From Paraburkholderia agricolaris (GTDB lineage: Bacteria; Pseudomonadota; Gammaproteobacteria; Burkholderiales; Burkholderiaceae): DNA of 64,000 bases. The notes under the pieces were generated by a model. That model was not told the origin of the DNA. It ran no database searches and saw only the letters and a program-made list of their open reading frames with translations. Position 1 is the first letter of the stretch, and the number at the start of each line of letters is the position of its first letter. A program made the position numbers and the translations under genes. The DNA lies in the NCBI RefSeq assembly GCF_009455635.1, contig NZ_QPER01000002.1, positions 1,116,001-1,180,000 of the forward strand. Direction: 5' to 3'. Positions 17,298-25,454 of the stretch are shown piece after piece.

Positions 17298-18707
17298 ATG
17301 GGCAAACAGGCAATCGGCGTGGTGGGGCTAGCGGTCATGGGCCGCAATCTGGCGCTCAACATCGAAAGCCGCGGCCACGCGGTGTCGGTGTACAACCGTA
17401 GCCGCGAGAAAACCGACGAACTCATCGCCGAATATCCGGACAAGAAGCTGGTGCCGGCTTTCACGCTGGAAGAGTTCGTGGAGTCGCTGGAAAAACCGCG
17501 CCGCATTCTGCTAATGGTCAAGGCGGGCGAACCGACCGACGCTACGATCGCATCGCTCAAGCCGCTGCTGGACAAGGGCGACATCCTGATCGACGGCGGC
17601 AATACGCATTTCACCGACACCATCCGCCGCAATCAGGAACTGGCGAAGGCCGGCCTGCATTTCATCGGCACGGGCGTGTCGGGCGGCGAAGAGGGCGCAC
17701 TGAAAGGCCCGTCGATCATGCCGGGCGGACAGCGCGACGCGTATGACCTGGTCGCCCCGATCCTCACCGAGATCGCCGCCAAGGCGCCGGACGGCGAGCC
17801 GTGCGTGGCGTACATGGGACCGGACGGCGCGGGCCACTTCGTGAAAATGGTGCACAACGGCATCGAATATGGCGACATGCAGCTGATCGCCGAGAGCTAT
17901 GCGGTGCTCAAGCAGGTGGTCGGCCTGTCGAACGAAGAGTTGGGCAAGGTCTACACCGAATGGAACAAGGGCGAACTCGACAGCTACCTGATCGAGATCA
18001 CCTCGAAGATTTTCGGCAAGAAAGACGAAGAAACCGGTAAAGACCTGGTCGACGTGATCCTCGATCGCGCGGCGCAAAAGGGCACTGGCAAGTGGACCAG
18101 CCAGAACGCGCTCGACCTTGGCGCACCGCTGCCGCTGATCACGGAAGCCGTGTTCGCGCGCGTGCTGTCGTCGCTGAAGACTCAGCGCGTGGCCGCGAGC
18201 AAGGTGCTGGAAGGGCCGGCAGCGAAGCCGCCTGGCGTGGAGCGTGACGCCTTCATCGAATCGGTGCGCCGTGCGCTGTACTTCAGCAAGGTGATTTCGT
18301 ACGCACAAGGCTTCGCGCAACTGCGGGCGGCATCGGAAGAGTACAAGTGGGATCTGGATTACGGCACGATCGCGAAGATTTTCCGCGCCGGCTGTATTAT
18401 CCGCGCCCGCTTTCTGCAGAAGATCACGGACGCCTATACGAAAGACAAGGCGATCGCCAATCTGCTGCTCGATCCGTACTTCCGCGACATCGCTAAGAAC
18501 TACCAGTCAGCTTTACGCGAGGTGGTGATTGCCGCCATCAATGCGGGCGTGCCGGTGCCGGCCTTCGCATCGGCCGTGGCGTATTTCGACGCGTATCGTT
18601 CGGAACGCCTGCCGGCGAACCTGGTGCAGGCCCAGCGCGATTTCTTCGGCGCGCATACGTTCGAACGTATCGACAAGCCGGGCAGCTTCCACGCGAACTG
18701 GAATTGA
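17298..18707 (+). CDS. gnd: 6-phosphogluconate dehydrogenase, decarboxylating
   Basis: A 469-residue enzyme of the oxidative pentose phosphate pathway, converting 6-phosphogluconate and NADP to ribulose 5-phosphate and CO2. GGAG precedes the ATG. The N-terminus has the nucleotide-binding [15 protein letters not shown], then [21 protein letters not shown] (substrate binding), [17 protein letters not shown] (catalytic Lys and His region) and the all-helical C-terminal domain with [17 protein letters not shown]. It is full length, matching the long dimeric form. The first Gly of the usual GLGVMG is kept, with A at the third position (GLAVMG). A GC-rich hairpin follows. Confidence 0.95.
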   Translation: MGKQAIGVVGLAVMGRNLALNIESRGHAVSVYNRSREKTDELIAEYPDKKLVPAFTLEEFVESLEKPRRILLMVKAGEPTDATIASLKPLLDKGDILIDGGNTHFTDTIRRNQELAKAGLHFIGTGVSGGEEGALKGPSIMPGGQRDAYDLVAPILTEIAAKAPDGEPCVAYMGPDGAGHFVKMVHNGIEYGDMQLIAESYAVLKQVVGLSNEELGKVYTEWNKGELDSYLIEITSKIFGKKDEETGKDLVDVILDRAAQKGTGKWTSQNALDLGAPLPLITEAVFARVLSSLKTQRVAASKVLEGPAAKPPGVERDAFIESVRRALYFSKVISYAQGFAQLRAASEEYKWDLDYGTIAKIFRAGCIIRARFLQKITDAYTKDKAIANLLLDPYFRDIAKNYQSALREVVIAAINAGVPVPAFASAVAYFDAYRSERLPANLVQAQRDFFGAHTFERIDKPGSFHANWN

Positions 18708-18721
18708 TCGTTTGAATTGCG

Positions 18722-18755
18722 GCCCGGCGCGCGCTTGCCATAAGGCGCGCCGGGC
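18722..18755 (+). terminator. GC-rich hairpin after gnd
   Basis: A perfect 11-bp stem (GCCCGGCGCGC with its complement) around a 12-base loop, 15 bases after the gnd stop. There is no T-run, so termination is plausible but not certain. Confidence 0.5.
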
Positions 18756-18871
18756 TGCATGACCGATTGAAATCGAGACAGACAATTGTTGTTGAAAGCT
18801 ATCAGGCAGATAGCATGGCGGCACCTCAGGCCGCCTACTGTTTCGAAAATCGCAATAGAGTTTCGTCGTTT

Positions 18872-18886
18872 TAGGGGTTTCCCCTA
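18872..18886 (+). promoter_or_regulatory. Inverted repeat TAGGGG-TTT-CCCCTA upstream of the DUF4148 gene
   Basis: A perfect 6-bp inverted repeat with a 3-base spacer, about 87 bases before the start of the DUF4148 gene. The symmetry suggests a regulator-binding site or a short hairpin in the leader. No regulator can be named. Confidence 0.4.
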
Positions 18887-18972
18887 GATGTCAACGCTCC
18901 TAAACTTCTATTTAAGCGCTACGGACAACAGGTCACAAAGCGCATTAACTACAAGTTCTGGAGGTTTACATC

Positions 18973-19290
18973 ATGAAGTCCCTTATCTCTGCAGTTGTCG
19001 TTGCCGCCGCTCTGGTTGCTCCTGTTGCTTCGTTTGCACAATCGAACCAACCGCTGACGCGCGCTGACGTCCGCGCTCAACTGGTGCAACTCGAAAAGGC
19101 CGGTTACAACCCGATCGGCGACCATGCCGATTACCCGGCTAACCTGCAAGCAGCACAAGCACGTGTCGACGCGCAGAACGGCACCGCTCAGGCTGTGAAC
19201 AGCGGCTACGGCGCACCGATGGCAGGCACCTCGCAAGCCGGCCGTCCGGTGAGCGGCAATGACCGCAACTCGGTCTACTTCGGCAACTAA
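18973..19290 (+). CDS. DUF4148 family small secreted protein
   Basis: A 105-residue exported protein with signal peptide (residues 1-22, cut after SFA) and the DUF4148 core LTRADVRAQLVQLEKAGYNP..DHADYPANLQAAQARV. The family is abundant in Burkholderiaceae and has no assigned function. CTGGAGG precedes the ATG by a good distance and a strong terminator follows, features of a well-expressed single gene. The tail (GYGAPMAGTSQAGRPVSG) looks disordered. Confidence 0.9.
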   Translation: MKSLISAVVVAAALVAPVASFAQSNQPLTRADVRAQLVQLEKAGYNPIGDHADYPANLQAAQARVDAQNGTAQAVNSGYGAPMAGTSQAGRPVSGNDRNSVYFGN

Positions 19291-19346
19291 ATCGCGCCGA
19301 AGCTGATGGAAATGCCGCCCGGCTGATTGGCGGCGAGTAATCAAAA

Positions 19347-19379
19347 AAAACGCCGCCCGGAATTGCCGGGCGGCGTTTT
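19347..19379. terminator. Strong bidirectional terminator
   Basis: A perfect 14-bp stem AAAACGCCGCCCGG / CCGGGCGGCGTTTT with a 5-base AATTG loop, flanked by A and T runs. It serves the DUF4148 gene (+) and the DUF2968 gene (-), which converge here. Confidence 0.9.
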
Positions 19380-19448
19380 GTCGTTTACGGCGCTGCTTCG
19401 CCGTTGGCTCAATCTCAGCTCGATCCCAGCTCAATCTCAGAGCAGGCA

Positions 19449-20219
19449 TCACCGGTTCGGCAAATGGGGAATCCCTTCGTTGCTGGTCAGATTGAGCTGG
19501 TGAATCTGCCGATGCGCCTTGTTCAGGTGCGCTTGCGCGGCCACCCGCTGCGCTTCCAGTTGCGACACTTCCTTGCGCACCTGATGCTGCCGGTTCGACA
19601 CGGTCTGTTCCTGTGCGCCGCGCCGTTGCAGATCCGAGCGCAGCCGTTCGGCCTGCGCCTCGGAGCGGGCGATCATGCGCGCCAGCTGCTCGTTTTGCGC
19701 CTCGAGTTGCGCGCGGCGCGTTTCGCCATCCGAAAGCCGGGTTGCCTGTTCCTCAAAATGATGGAAGGCGGTTTCCGCAGCCTCGAGGTCGGCGGCTTTG
19801 AGTGCGCGCCACAACGAGCCGTCCTGATACAGCGCGACGTAGTACGTCAATTCCTTTGCGTGGAACAACAGGCTCACCGAATAGGCGAAGCTGCGGAATA
19901 CGCGAAACGGCGTCAGCGCCTCTTCTTCGGCGAGCCATTCGATTTCGGCGGTGTCGGCCATCTGCACGCCGCGCGCGCTGACTTGCGAGGGCACCACCGG
20001 CACCGGCCGTAACGTCGTCACCGGCCGCGCCGGCTCCGCGGCCGGGGCAACCGCGGGTGTGCCGGCCGCGTCGGCGGCGGGAGCGACGCCGGCTGCCGCG
20101 GCCAGCGCGGCCTCCTCACTGTCGTCGGGCGATACGGAATCGGCGGTGTTCTCTCGTGAGACCTGCACGAGATGCGATGGGCCTGCCAGCACGCTACGGC
20201 GGTTCAGGAGACTTTTCAC
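19449..20219 (-). CDS. DUF2968 domain-containing protein
   Basis: A 256-residue protein starting with GTG after GGAGGAACGCC. The N-terminal third is low-complexity (Ala/Pro-rich, residues 35-75), then comes the DUF2968 region (WLAEEEALTPFRVFRSFAYSVSLLFHAKELTYYVALYQDGSLWRAL) and a long coiled coil (about 150-240, rich in Gln, Arg, Glu). There is no clear signal peptide, although the N-terminus is short and basic. The family is restricted mainly to Burkholderiales and is uncharacterised. It shares the convergent terminator at 19347. Confidence 0.8.
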   Translation of the reverse strand: MKSLLNRRSVLAGPSHLVQVSRENTADSVSPDDSEEAALAAAAGVAPAADAAGTPAVAPAAEPARPVTTLRPVPVVPSQVSARGVQMADTAEIEWLAEEEALTPFRVFRSFAYSVSLLFHAKELTYYVALYQDGSLWRALKAADLEAAETAFHHFEEQATRLSDGETRRAQLEAQNEQLARMIARSEAQAERLRSDLQRRGAQEQTVSNRQHQVRKEVSQLEAQRVAAQAHLNKAHRQIHQLNLTSNEGIPHLPNR

Positions 20220-20384
20220 GGCGTTCCTCCGGTTGACTCGCCCGAAACCTTCGGATGGCGCCGACGCTCAGGCATGCCGGGCGATCAGGCGGTTCGGGCG
20301 GTGAGCGAAAACTGGCGGACCGGCGGCGCCTGGGGGAGCGCCGGGGTGCGCGGCGGTGCGGATGAGTTGTCCGCGAGCGCAGCT

Positions 20385-20705
20385 TTAATGCAGGGTGCGA
20401 TGCCGTCGGCCGATTTCGTCGAACAACGCGCGGCTGGGTTCCAGCGCAAGCAACCAGGATTCGTCGTAACCGCTGAGATTGTCGAGCGCTTCGCGCAGCC
20501 GTTCGATTGCCAGAGCCGGAATCTCAACGCTGGCTTCAACGCCGCTGGATAATCCCGCGATGCTGGCCAGTTGAACCAGTGCGTCGGCGGCCTCGGCGAC
20601 GTCTGCCGCGAAAACCAGATGCGTGTTCAGCAATTCGACCAAACCGGGCGATGCCGCAATATCGTCGACGTTGAGCTGCACGGCCAGAAACGTGGCTTTG
20701 TTCAT
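20385..20705 (-). CDS. Conserved hypothetical protein
   Basis: A 106-residue protein I do not recognise. The start at 20705 is chosen because GCGAGGAG lies a normal distance upstream. It is predicted almost entirely helical (NVDDIAASPGLVELLNTHLVFAADVAEAADALVQLAS, then LAIERLREALDNLSGYDESWLLALEPSRALFDEIG), acidic overall and without signal or membrane segments. It lies 165 bases upstream of the DUF2968 gene on the same strand. It may be a regulator-like helical bundle, but there is no evidence for a specific role. Confidence 0.65.
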   Translation of the reverse strand: MNKATFLAVQLNVDDIAASPGLVELLNTHLVFAADVAEAADALVQLASIAGLSSGVEASVEIPALAIERLREALDNLSGYDESWLLALEPSRALFDEIGRRHRTLH

Positions 20706-20954
20706 CCCCAACTCCTCGCTGAATTCAGGCGTTTTGCTTACGGCGCGTTGCGGCAGCATGACTGAGTATAGGCGAGGGCTGAAAGGATTCAATAATCACA
20801 CTAATGCTCCCGGGCGGCCGCGTGTCGGCGGCCATGCTAGCCGCAGCACCTATAATGGGGCCAGTCGAAGCGCGCGATCCTGCCGGGCCGGGTACTCCGG
20901 TATGTAGCACGGATAACGCGCCGGCAGCGTCCGTTTCTCAACCTGCTATCCGCC

Positions 20955-21266
20955 ATGAAGATCATTCGCAGCAAGAGCTTCACCGCGACGCGTCCCTGGG
21001 GCGCGCTCGATATCGCCAATATGCGCGGCATCACAACGCGCCTGCATTGGACCGATCAGCCGTACAAGTGGCATGTCAACGACGGCGAGGAGGTGTTCGC
21101 CGTGCTCGACGGTCGCGTGGAGATGCGCTATCGCGAGGGCGGCGTCGAGCAGTCGGCGATTCTGGAAACCGGCGACGTGTTCTACGCGTCGGTGGGCACC
21201 GAACATGTCGCGCATCCCATTGGCGTGGCGCGCATTCTGGTGGTCGAGGCCGAGGGCAGCGTCTGA
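20955..21266 (+). CDS. Cupin domain protein
   Basis: A 103-residue single cupin. The two metal motifs are recognisable but partial: WHVNDGEEVFAVLDGRVEM (motif 1, with His and Glu) and VFYASVGTEHVAHPIGVARILVVE (motif 2, with His). The fold should be a small beta-barrel that binds a metal or a small ligand. No enzyme activity is implied by context. It lies about 160 bases upstream of the NlpD-like lipoprotein gene on the same strand. Confidence 0.85.
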   Translation: MKIIRSKSFTATRPWGALDIANMRGITTRLHWTDQPYKWHVNDGEEVFAVLDGRVEMRYREGGVEQSAILETGDVFYASVGTEHVAHPIGVARILVVEAEGSV

Positions 21267-21423
21267 GAGGCGTCTCATCCATGCCTGTGCCTGTGCCCAT
21301 GCTGGAGTCTTTGCCGGCACGCGGCGGCATAATGGACAGGCGCCGTGACGCCCGCACCGTGCGGCACGGCAAATGCTTCGGGCTGATCGAATCCGATTGA
21401 ATCAAAATGTCGAGGAAAATCAC

Positions 21424-22197
21424 ATGACAAGGCAATGGCAATTCACGGCGACCCGGTTGCTGATCGCGGCGACACTCGGCGTGTTGATCAGCGGCTGTAC
21501 GACGATGCCGTGGGAAAGCACGCCGTTCTACAGCAGCGCGCCGTCCCGGCCGACCACGCTTGCCACGGTCCCGGTGCCGGCCGGTTACTACCGCGTCAAT
21601 CCGGGCGACTCGCTGGCGGCCATTGCGTCTGCATACGGCCGTAAGCCGCAGGAGATTGCGGCGTGGAACGGTCTTGCATGGAATTCGCCGGTCAATCCGG
21701 GGCAGGTGCTGCGGGTAGCTCCGCCGATGGCGTCGGGTAGTGTCGTGACACCGCCGGTCAATGTTGCCGGTCAGAACGGTGCGACCGCGACACCGGGTGT
21801 GCCCGGCGAGGCCGACGTCGCGCAGCAAGGCGTGCTGCAGTGGCCGTTGCGCGGTCCCATACTGAAGACCTTTGCGCCGGGCAAGTCGAACGGCATCGTG
21901 ATCGGCGGCCATCCGGGCGATCCGGTCAAGGCGGCCGCGACCGGCCGGGTGGTGTATGCCGGCACGGGGATCGAAGCGTACGGTCCGCTTATCATCATCA
22001 AGCACGACGACTCGCTGATTACCGCTTACGGACAGAACAGCACGCTGCTGGTCAAGGAAGGCGACGCTGTCGCGCAAGGGCAGACCATTGGCGAAGTCGG
22101 CGTGGATAGCCGGGGCGTGGCGTCGATCCAGTTCGAAGTGCGCCATAACGGCCAGCCGGTCGATCCGCTTGCGTGGCTGCCGAAGTCGGGCGGATAA
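21424..22197 (+). CDS. NlpD-like LysM/M23 lipoprotein with degenerate peptidase site
   Basis: A 257-residue lipoprotein. Residues 1-25 form a lipoprotein signal with lipobox LISGC (Cys25 acylated). A LysM peptidoglycan-binding domain covers about 55-98 (YYRVNPGDSLAAIASAYG, IAAWNG), then an M23 domain covers about 138-253. The M23 zinc ligands are not kept: the usual HxxxD region reads NGIVIGGHPGD, the Y-x-HL motif reads ITAYGQN, and the last HFE motif reads IQFEVR. That matches NlpD and EnvC, which activate cell-wall amidases without cutting peptidoglycan themselves. The start at 21424 follows GAGGAAAATC. It is located just before ltaE. It could be a paralogue of the main NlpD, which in many proteobacteria sits next to rpoS. 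Confidence 0.85.
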   Translation: MTRQWQFTATRLLIAATLGVLISGCTTMPWESTPFYSSAPSRPTTLATVPVPAGYYRVNPGDSLAAIASAYGRKPQEIAAWNGLAWNSPVNPGQVLRVAPPMASGSVVTPPVNVAGQNGATATPGVPGEADVAQQGVLQWPLRGPILKTFAPGKSNGIVIGGHPGDPVKAAATGRVVYAGTGIEAYGPLIIIKHDDSLITAYGQNSTLLVKEGDAVAQGQTIGEVGVDSRGVASIQFEVRHNGQPVDPLAWLPKSGG

Positions 22198-22240
22198 GCT
22201 AATTTTTTGACACAAACCCGGGACACACAAGGCTCTCACC

Positions 22241-23248
22241 ATGATCGATTTGCGCAGCGATACCGTAACCCGTCCCACCCCGGCCATGCTCGCGGCGATG
22301 TCGGCCGCCGAAGTGGGCGACGACGTCTGGGGCGACGACCCCACCGTGCTGCGTCTGCAGGCAACGGTCGCGGAGCGCGCCGGCAAGGAAGCCGGCCTGT
22401 TCTTCCCGAGCGGCACGCAAAGCAATCTGGCCGCGTTGATGGCGCATTGCGCGCGTGGCGACGAATACATCGTCGGCCAGCTGGCGCACACCTATAAATA
22501 CGAAGGCGGCGGCGCGGCGGTGCTGGGCAGCATCCAGCCGCAGCCGCTCGAAAATGCCGCTGACGGGTCGATCCCGCTCGAGAAGATCGCCGCGGCGATC
22601 AAACCGATCGACAACCACTTCGCGCGCACGCGGCTGCTGGCGCTGGAAAACACCATTGGCGGCAAGGTGCTGCCGGCGGGTTACGTCGACGAGGCGGTGC
22701 AGTTGGCGCGTCAGCGCGGCTTGTCGGCTCACCTGGACGGCGCCCGGGTCTACAACGCGGCAGTTGCGTCGGGCAAGCCGGTCGCGGCGCTGTGCGCACC
22801 GTTCGATTCGATCTCGATCTGTTTCTCGAAAGGGCTGGGCGCGCCGGTCGGCTCGGTGCTGGTCGGCAGCCAGGCACTGATCGAGGTGGCGCATCGCTGG
22901 CGCAAGGTGCTGGGCGGCGGCATGCGTCAGGCCGGCGTGCTGGCGGCGGCTTGCCTGTACGCGCTGGATCACAACGTCGAGCGTCTCGCCGACGATCACG
23001 CGAACGCCGCGCATCTGGCGGCCGGTCTGGAAGCGATCGACCACGTCAAGGTGCAGTCGATCGCGACCAATATGGTGTTCGCGCAGTTTCCGCAGCAGGA
23101 TTGCGCGCCGCTCGAAGCGTGGCTCAAGGAGCGCGGCATCCTCACGCAGATGCTCTACGCGTCGCGTTTCGTCACGCATAAAGATGTGTCGCGTGCGGAT
23201 ATCGATACCTTTATCGCCGCAGTGAAGGGGTATTTCGCCGCGCGTTGA
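22241..23248 (+). CDS. ltaE: Low-specificity L-threonine aldolase
   Basis: A 335-residue PLP enzyme that cleaves L-threonine and L-allo-threonine to glycine and acetaldehyde. The N-terminal MIDLRSDTVTRPTPAM, the FFPSGTQSNLAAL segment, HLDGAR and the PLP lysine in SICFSKGLGAPVGS are typical of the family, and the length is normal. It lies 43 bases after the NlpD-like gene and is followed by a strong hairpin, so the two may share a transcript ending there. Confidence 0.95.
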   Translation: MIDLRSDTVTRPTPAMLAAMSAAEVGDDVWGDDPTVLRLQATVAERAGKEAGLFFPSGTQSNLAALMAHCARGDEYIVGQLAHTYKYEGGGAAVLGSIQPQPLENAADGSIPLEKIAAAIKPIDNHFARTRLLALENTIGGKVLPAGYVDEAVQLARQRGLSAHLDGARVYNAAVASGKPVAALCAPFDSISICFSKGLGAPVGSVLVGSQALIEVAHRWRKVLGGGMRQAGVLAAACLYALDHNVERLADDHANAAHLAAGLEAIDHVKVQSIATNMVFAQFPQQDCAPLEAWLKERGILTQMLYASRFVTHKDVSRADIDTFIAAVKGYFAAR

Positions 23249-23281
23249 GCGGTCGCTCAGGCAGAGGCAGGCAGATGGAAA

Positions 23282-23313
23282 AACGGGCGCACTGCCACCG
23301 CAGTGCGCCCGTT
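23282..23313. terminator. Terminator hairpin between ltaE and the MFS gene
   Basis: A perfect 14-bp stem (AACGGGCGCACTGC and complement) with a 4-base loop CACC. It lies between two convergent genes. The T-run after it is weak (TTCTGTTT). Confidence 0.8.
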
Positions 23314-23326
23314 CTGTTTAGTCCGC

Positions 23327-24784
23327 CTATTCCGCCGACGCCTTCGCATGCACGCCCGCGCGATGCGAAGGCGCGAACAGCCGCAGCCCGCTCGCGAGGC
23401 TCGCCGCGCCGGCGAAGAAGGCGCCAGTGCTGAGCGCGAGTGTCGGCCCGTGCCGGCCGGCAATGCCGAAGCTCAGCGCGACCAGCGCGGCGCCCGTGGT
23501 CTGTCCGAGCAGCCGCGCAGTCGCGACGATGCCGCTGGCGCCGCCGCTGCGCTCGGGCGGCGCGCTCGCCATCAATGCCTTCAGGTTAGGCGACTGGAAG
23601 AAGCCGAAGCCCGCGCCGCAAATCGCCATGCGAATGCCGATGTCGAGCACGTGCGGATGCACCGGCAGCAAGGCCAGCGACGCCATCCCCGCCGACATCA
23701 CCGCGAGGCCGATCGCGCCGAGCAAGCCCGGCGGGTAGCGGTCGGACAGACTGCCCGCCAGCGGCGCGGCCAGTGCGACCACCACCGGCCACGGCGTCAT
23801 CAGAAAGCCGGTCTCGACCTGGCTGCGATGCAGCACGTCCTCGAAATAGAAAGGCAGCGACACGAACGCCAGCCCTTGCGCGGCGAACGAACACACCGCG
23901 GTCACCGCCGACAACGCAAACACCGGCCGCTTGAATAGATCGACCGGCAGCATCGGTGCGGGGTGACCGGCCTCGCGACGAATCAGCAGCAGGCCGAACA
24001 CCACGGCGATCGCTGCGGCGCTCAGCACCAGTTGCGCCGACGCGCGCTGGGCCGCTTCGCCAAGCGCGAAGATCAGTGCCGCGAAAGTGATTACGTTGAG
24101 GAGCGCCGCAATCGGATCGAAGTTGTGGGTGCCGCGCTCGGTGTGCGGCAGCGCGGGCCACGCGAAGGCCAGCGCCAGCAGGCCGAGCGGCACGTTGACC
24201 GCGAACAGCCACGGCCATGCAGCCACCGACAGAATCAGCGACGCCACCGTCGGCCCGACCGCGAACGAGACGCCTACGATCAGGGCGTTGGTGCCGAGGC
24301 CGCGTCCGAGCCGATGCGGCGGATACAAATAGCGGATCAAGGCCGTGTTCACGCTCATGATCGCGCTTGCGCCGAGACCTTGCAGCACGCGCGCGGCGGC
24401 CAGCATCGGCAGCGTCGAGGCGAGCGAGCACGCGAGCGACGCCAGTGTGAACAGCGCAATGCCGCCGATATAAATCCTGCGATGCCCGACGATGTCGCCG
24501 AGTGCGGCAAGCGGCAGCAGCGTCGCGACCATCGCGAGCTGATAGGCGTTGATGATCCACACAGACGCCGCGGGCTGGGCATGCAGATCCGTGGCAATGG
24601 CAGGCAGGGCGGTGTTGGCGATCGCGGTATCGAGCGTGGCGAGCGCGACCGCGAGCATGATCGCGGCCATCGCACGGCGGTTGGCCGCGCTCATCGGGCC
24701 GTCTGCCGGCAAGGTCTGGTCGAGTGTCGCGCTGCGGGCGGTGCTGGGTTTGTCGGACAAGGCGTGGCTCGTCGGGTTAAGCAT
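23327..24784 (-). CDS. MFS transporter, DHA2 (14-TM drug efflux) type
   Basis: A 485-residue exporter-type permease. After a soluble N-terminus (about 45 residues) the membrane part starts AIMLAVALATLDTAIANTALPAIA, the DHA2 motif with LDTAIANTALP. It continues with WIINAYQLAM and the loop motif GDIVGHRR (motif A) and RVLQGLGASA (motif B). Substrate is likely a drug or toxic organic, inferred from the family only. The start at 24784 is uncertain because ribosome binding sites are weak; an ATG at 24841 is another option. It converges with ltaE. Confidence 0.85.
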   Translation of the reverse strand: MLNPTSHALSDKPSTARSATLDQTLPADGPMSAANRRAMAAIMLAVALATLDTAIANTALPAIATDLHAQPAASVWIINAYQLAMVATLLPLAALGDIVGHRRIYIGGIALFTLASLACSLASTLPMLAAARVLQGLGASAIMSVNTALIRYLYPPHRLGRGLGTNALIVGVSFAVGPTVASLILSVAAWPWLFAVNVPLGLLALAFAWPALPHTERGTHNFDPIAALLNVITFAALIFALGEAAQRASAQLVLSAAAIAVVFGLLLIRREAGHPAPMLPVDLFKRPVFALSAVTAVCSFAAQGLAFVSLPFYFEDVLHRSQVETGFLMTPWPVVVALAAPLAGSLSDRYPPGLLGAIGLAVMSAGMASLALLPVHPHVLDIGIRMAICGAGFGFFQSPNLKALMASAPPERSGGASGIVATARLLGQTTGAALVALSFGIAGRHGPTLALSTGAFFAGAASLASGLRLFAPSHRAGVHAKASAE

Positions 24785-25454
24785 GCCGCAGCACCGGGCG
24801 CGTCGGAAGGACAGCGCGGCGCGCAAGCGGCAGGGTTGCATGGAGTGAAGCGCGCAGAGGCCGGGTCCAGCGGTCCAGGCGGCTCGCGCGGCGAATGGAG
24901 TGATTGTTACAGAGACGTGGAAATCGTGCTGGGAGCCCGGCGGGGCGGAGGCGCTTTGTAAGCTGCTTATGACGTAACTAACACGCAACCAACATGCAAC
25001 TAACGGTCAACCCGGTATCACGTCTTCGAACTGGCGCGCGATCACGTTGTCACACCTCACTTCATATAACCGTTCAGCAGACGAGGTGCTCCGATTTGAC
25101 CATGCATCGAACCAGTCAACGCATTCATCGGCCAGTCACACATCGAAAAAATAATCGTGCATGCTTCTGCGACGCAGGCGGCCTTCACCCCTCACCATCG
25201 CCTGCCTGTTTTGCGGGCCGATGCACGCACGCAGTGCCGCGCGCAGGCGGCCTGCACCGCGTCCGTGCGCAAAATCCGTGAAGTGCCGCATTTCAGTGGG
25301 CATGGCATGTGCGTGAACCCCCGCTCTCGCTCGCCGATGTCCGCGGGCCGTAAAATGTCCTACTCTGTTTATTAACCCGCCAGACCGGCACGCGCCTCCC
25401 GTCCGTCATCCATGCGGTTTGCGTATGTCGCGTCGTTTTTTCCCGGAGGCTTCG
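24785..25454. other. Intergenic region between the MFS gene and glgP
   Basis: About 670 bases without a supported gene. It should contain the promoters of the divergent MFS gene and glgP; TAAAAT at 25351-25356 resembles a -10 element, but I see no matching -35 at the proper distance. It contains the direct repeat listed separately. Confidence 0.4.
25173..25258 (+). repeat. Imperfect direct repeat of 17 bases
   Basis: CGCAGGCGGCCTTCACC at 25173-25189 recurs as CGCAGGCGGCCTGCACC at 25242-25258, one mismatch, 69 bases apart, in the non-coding region upstream of glgP. Meaning unknown. Confidence 0.5.

Noticed and set aside
21076..22491. Long minus-strand frame across the NlpD-like gene and start of ltaE
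   Set aside because: It overlaps two clear genes on the other strand and has Arg-rich low-complexity sequence.
23384..23938. Arg-rich open frame opposite the MFS exporter gene end
   Set aside because: Antisense to the transporter with low-complexity sequence.
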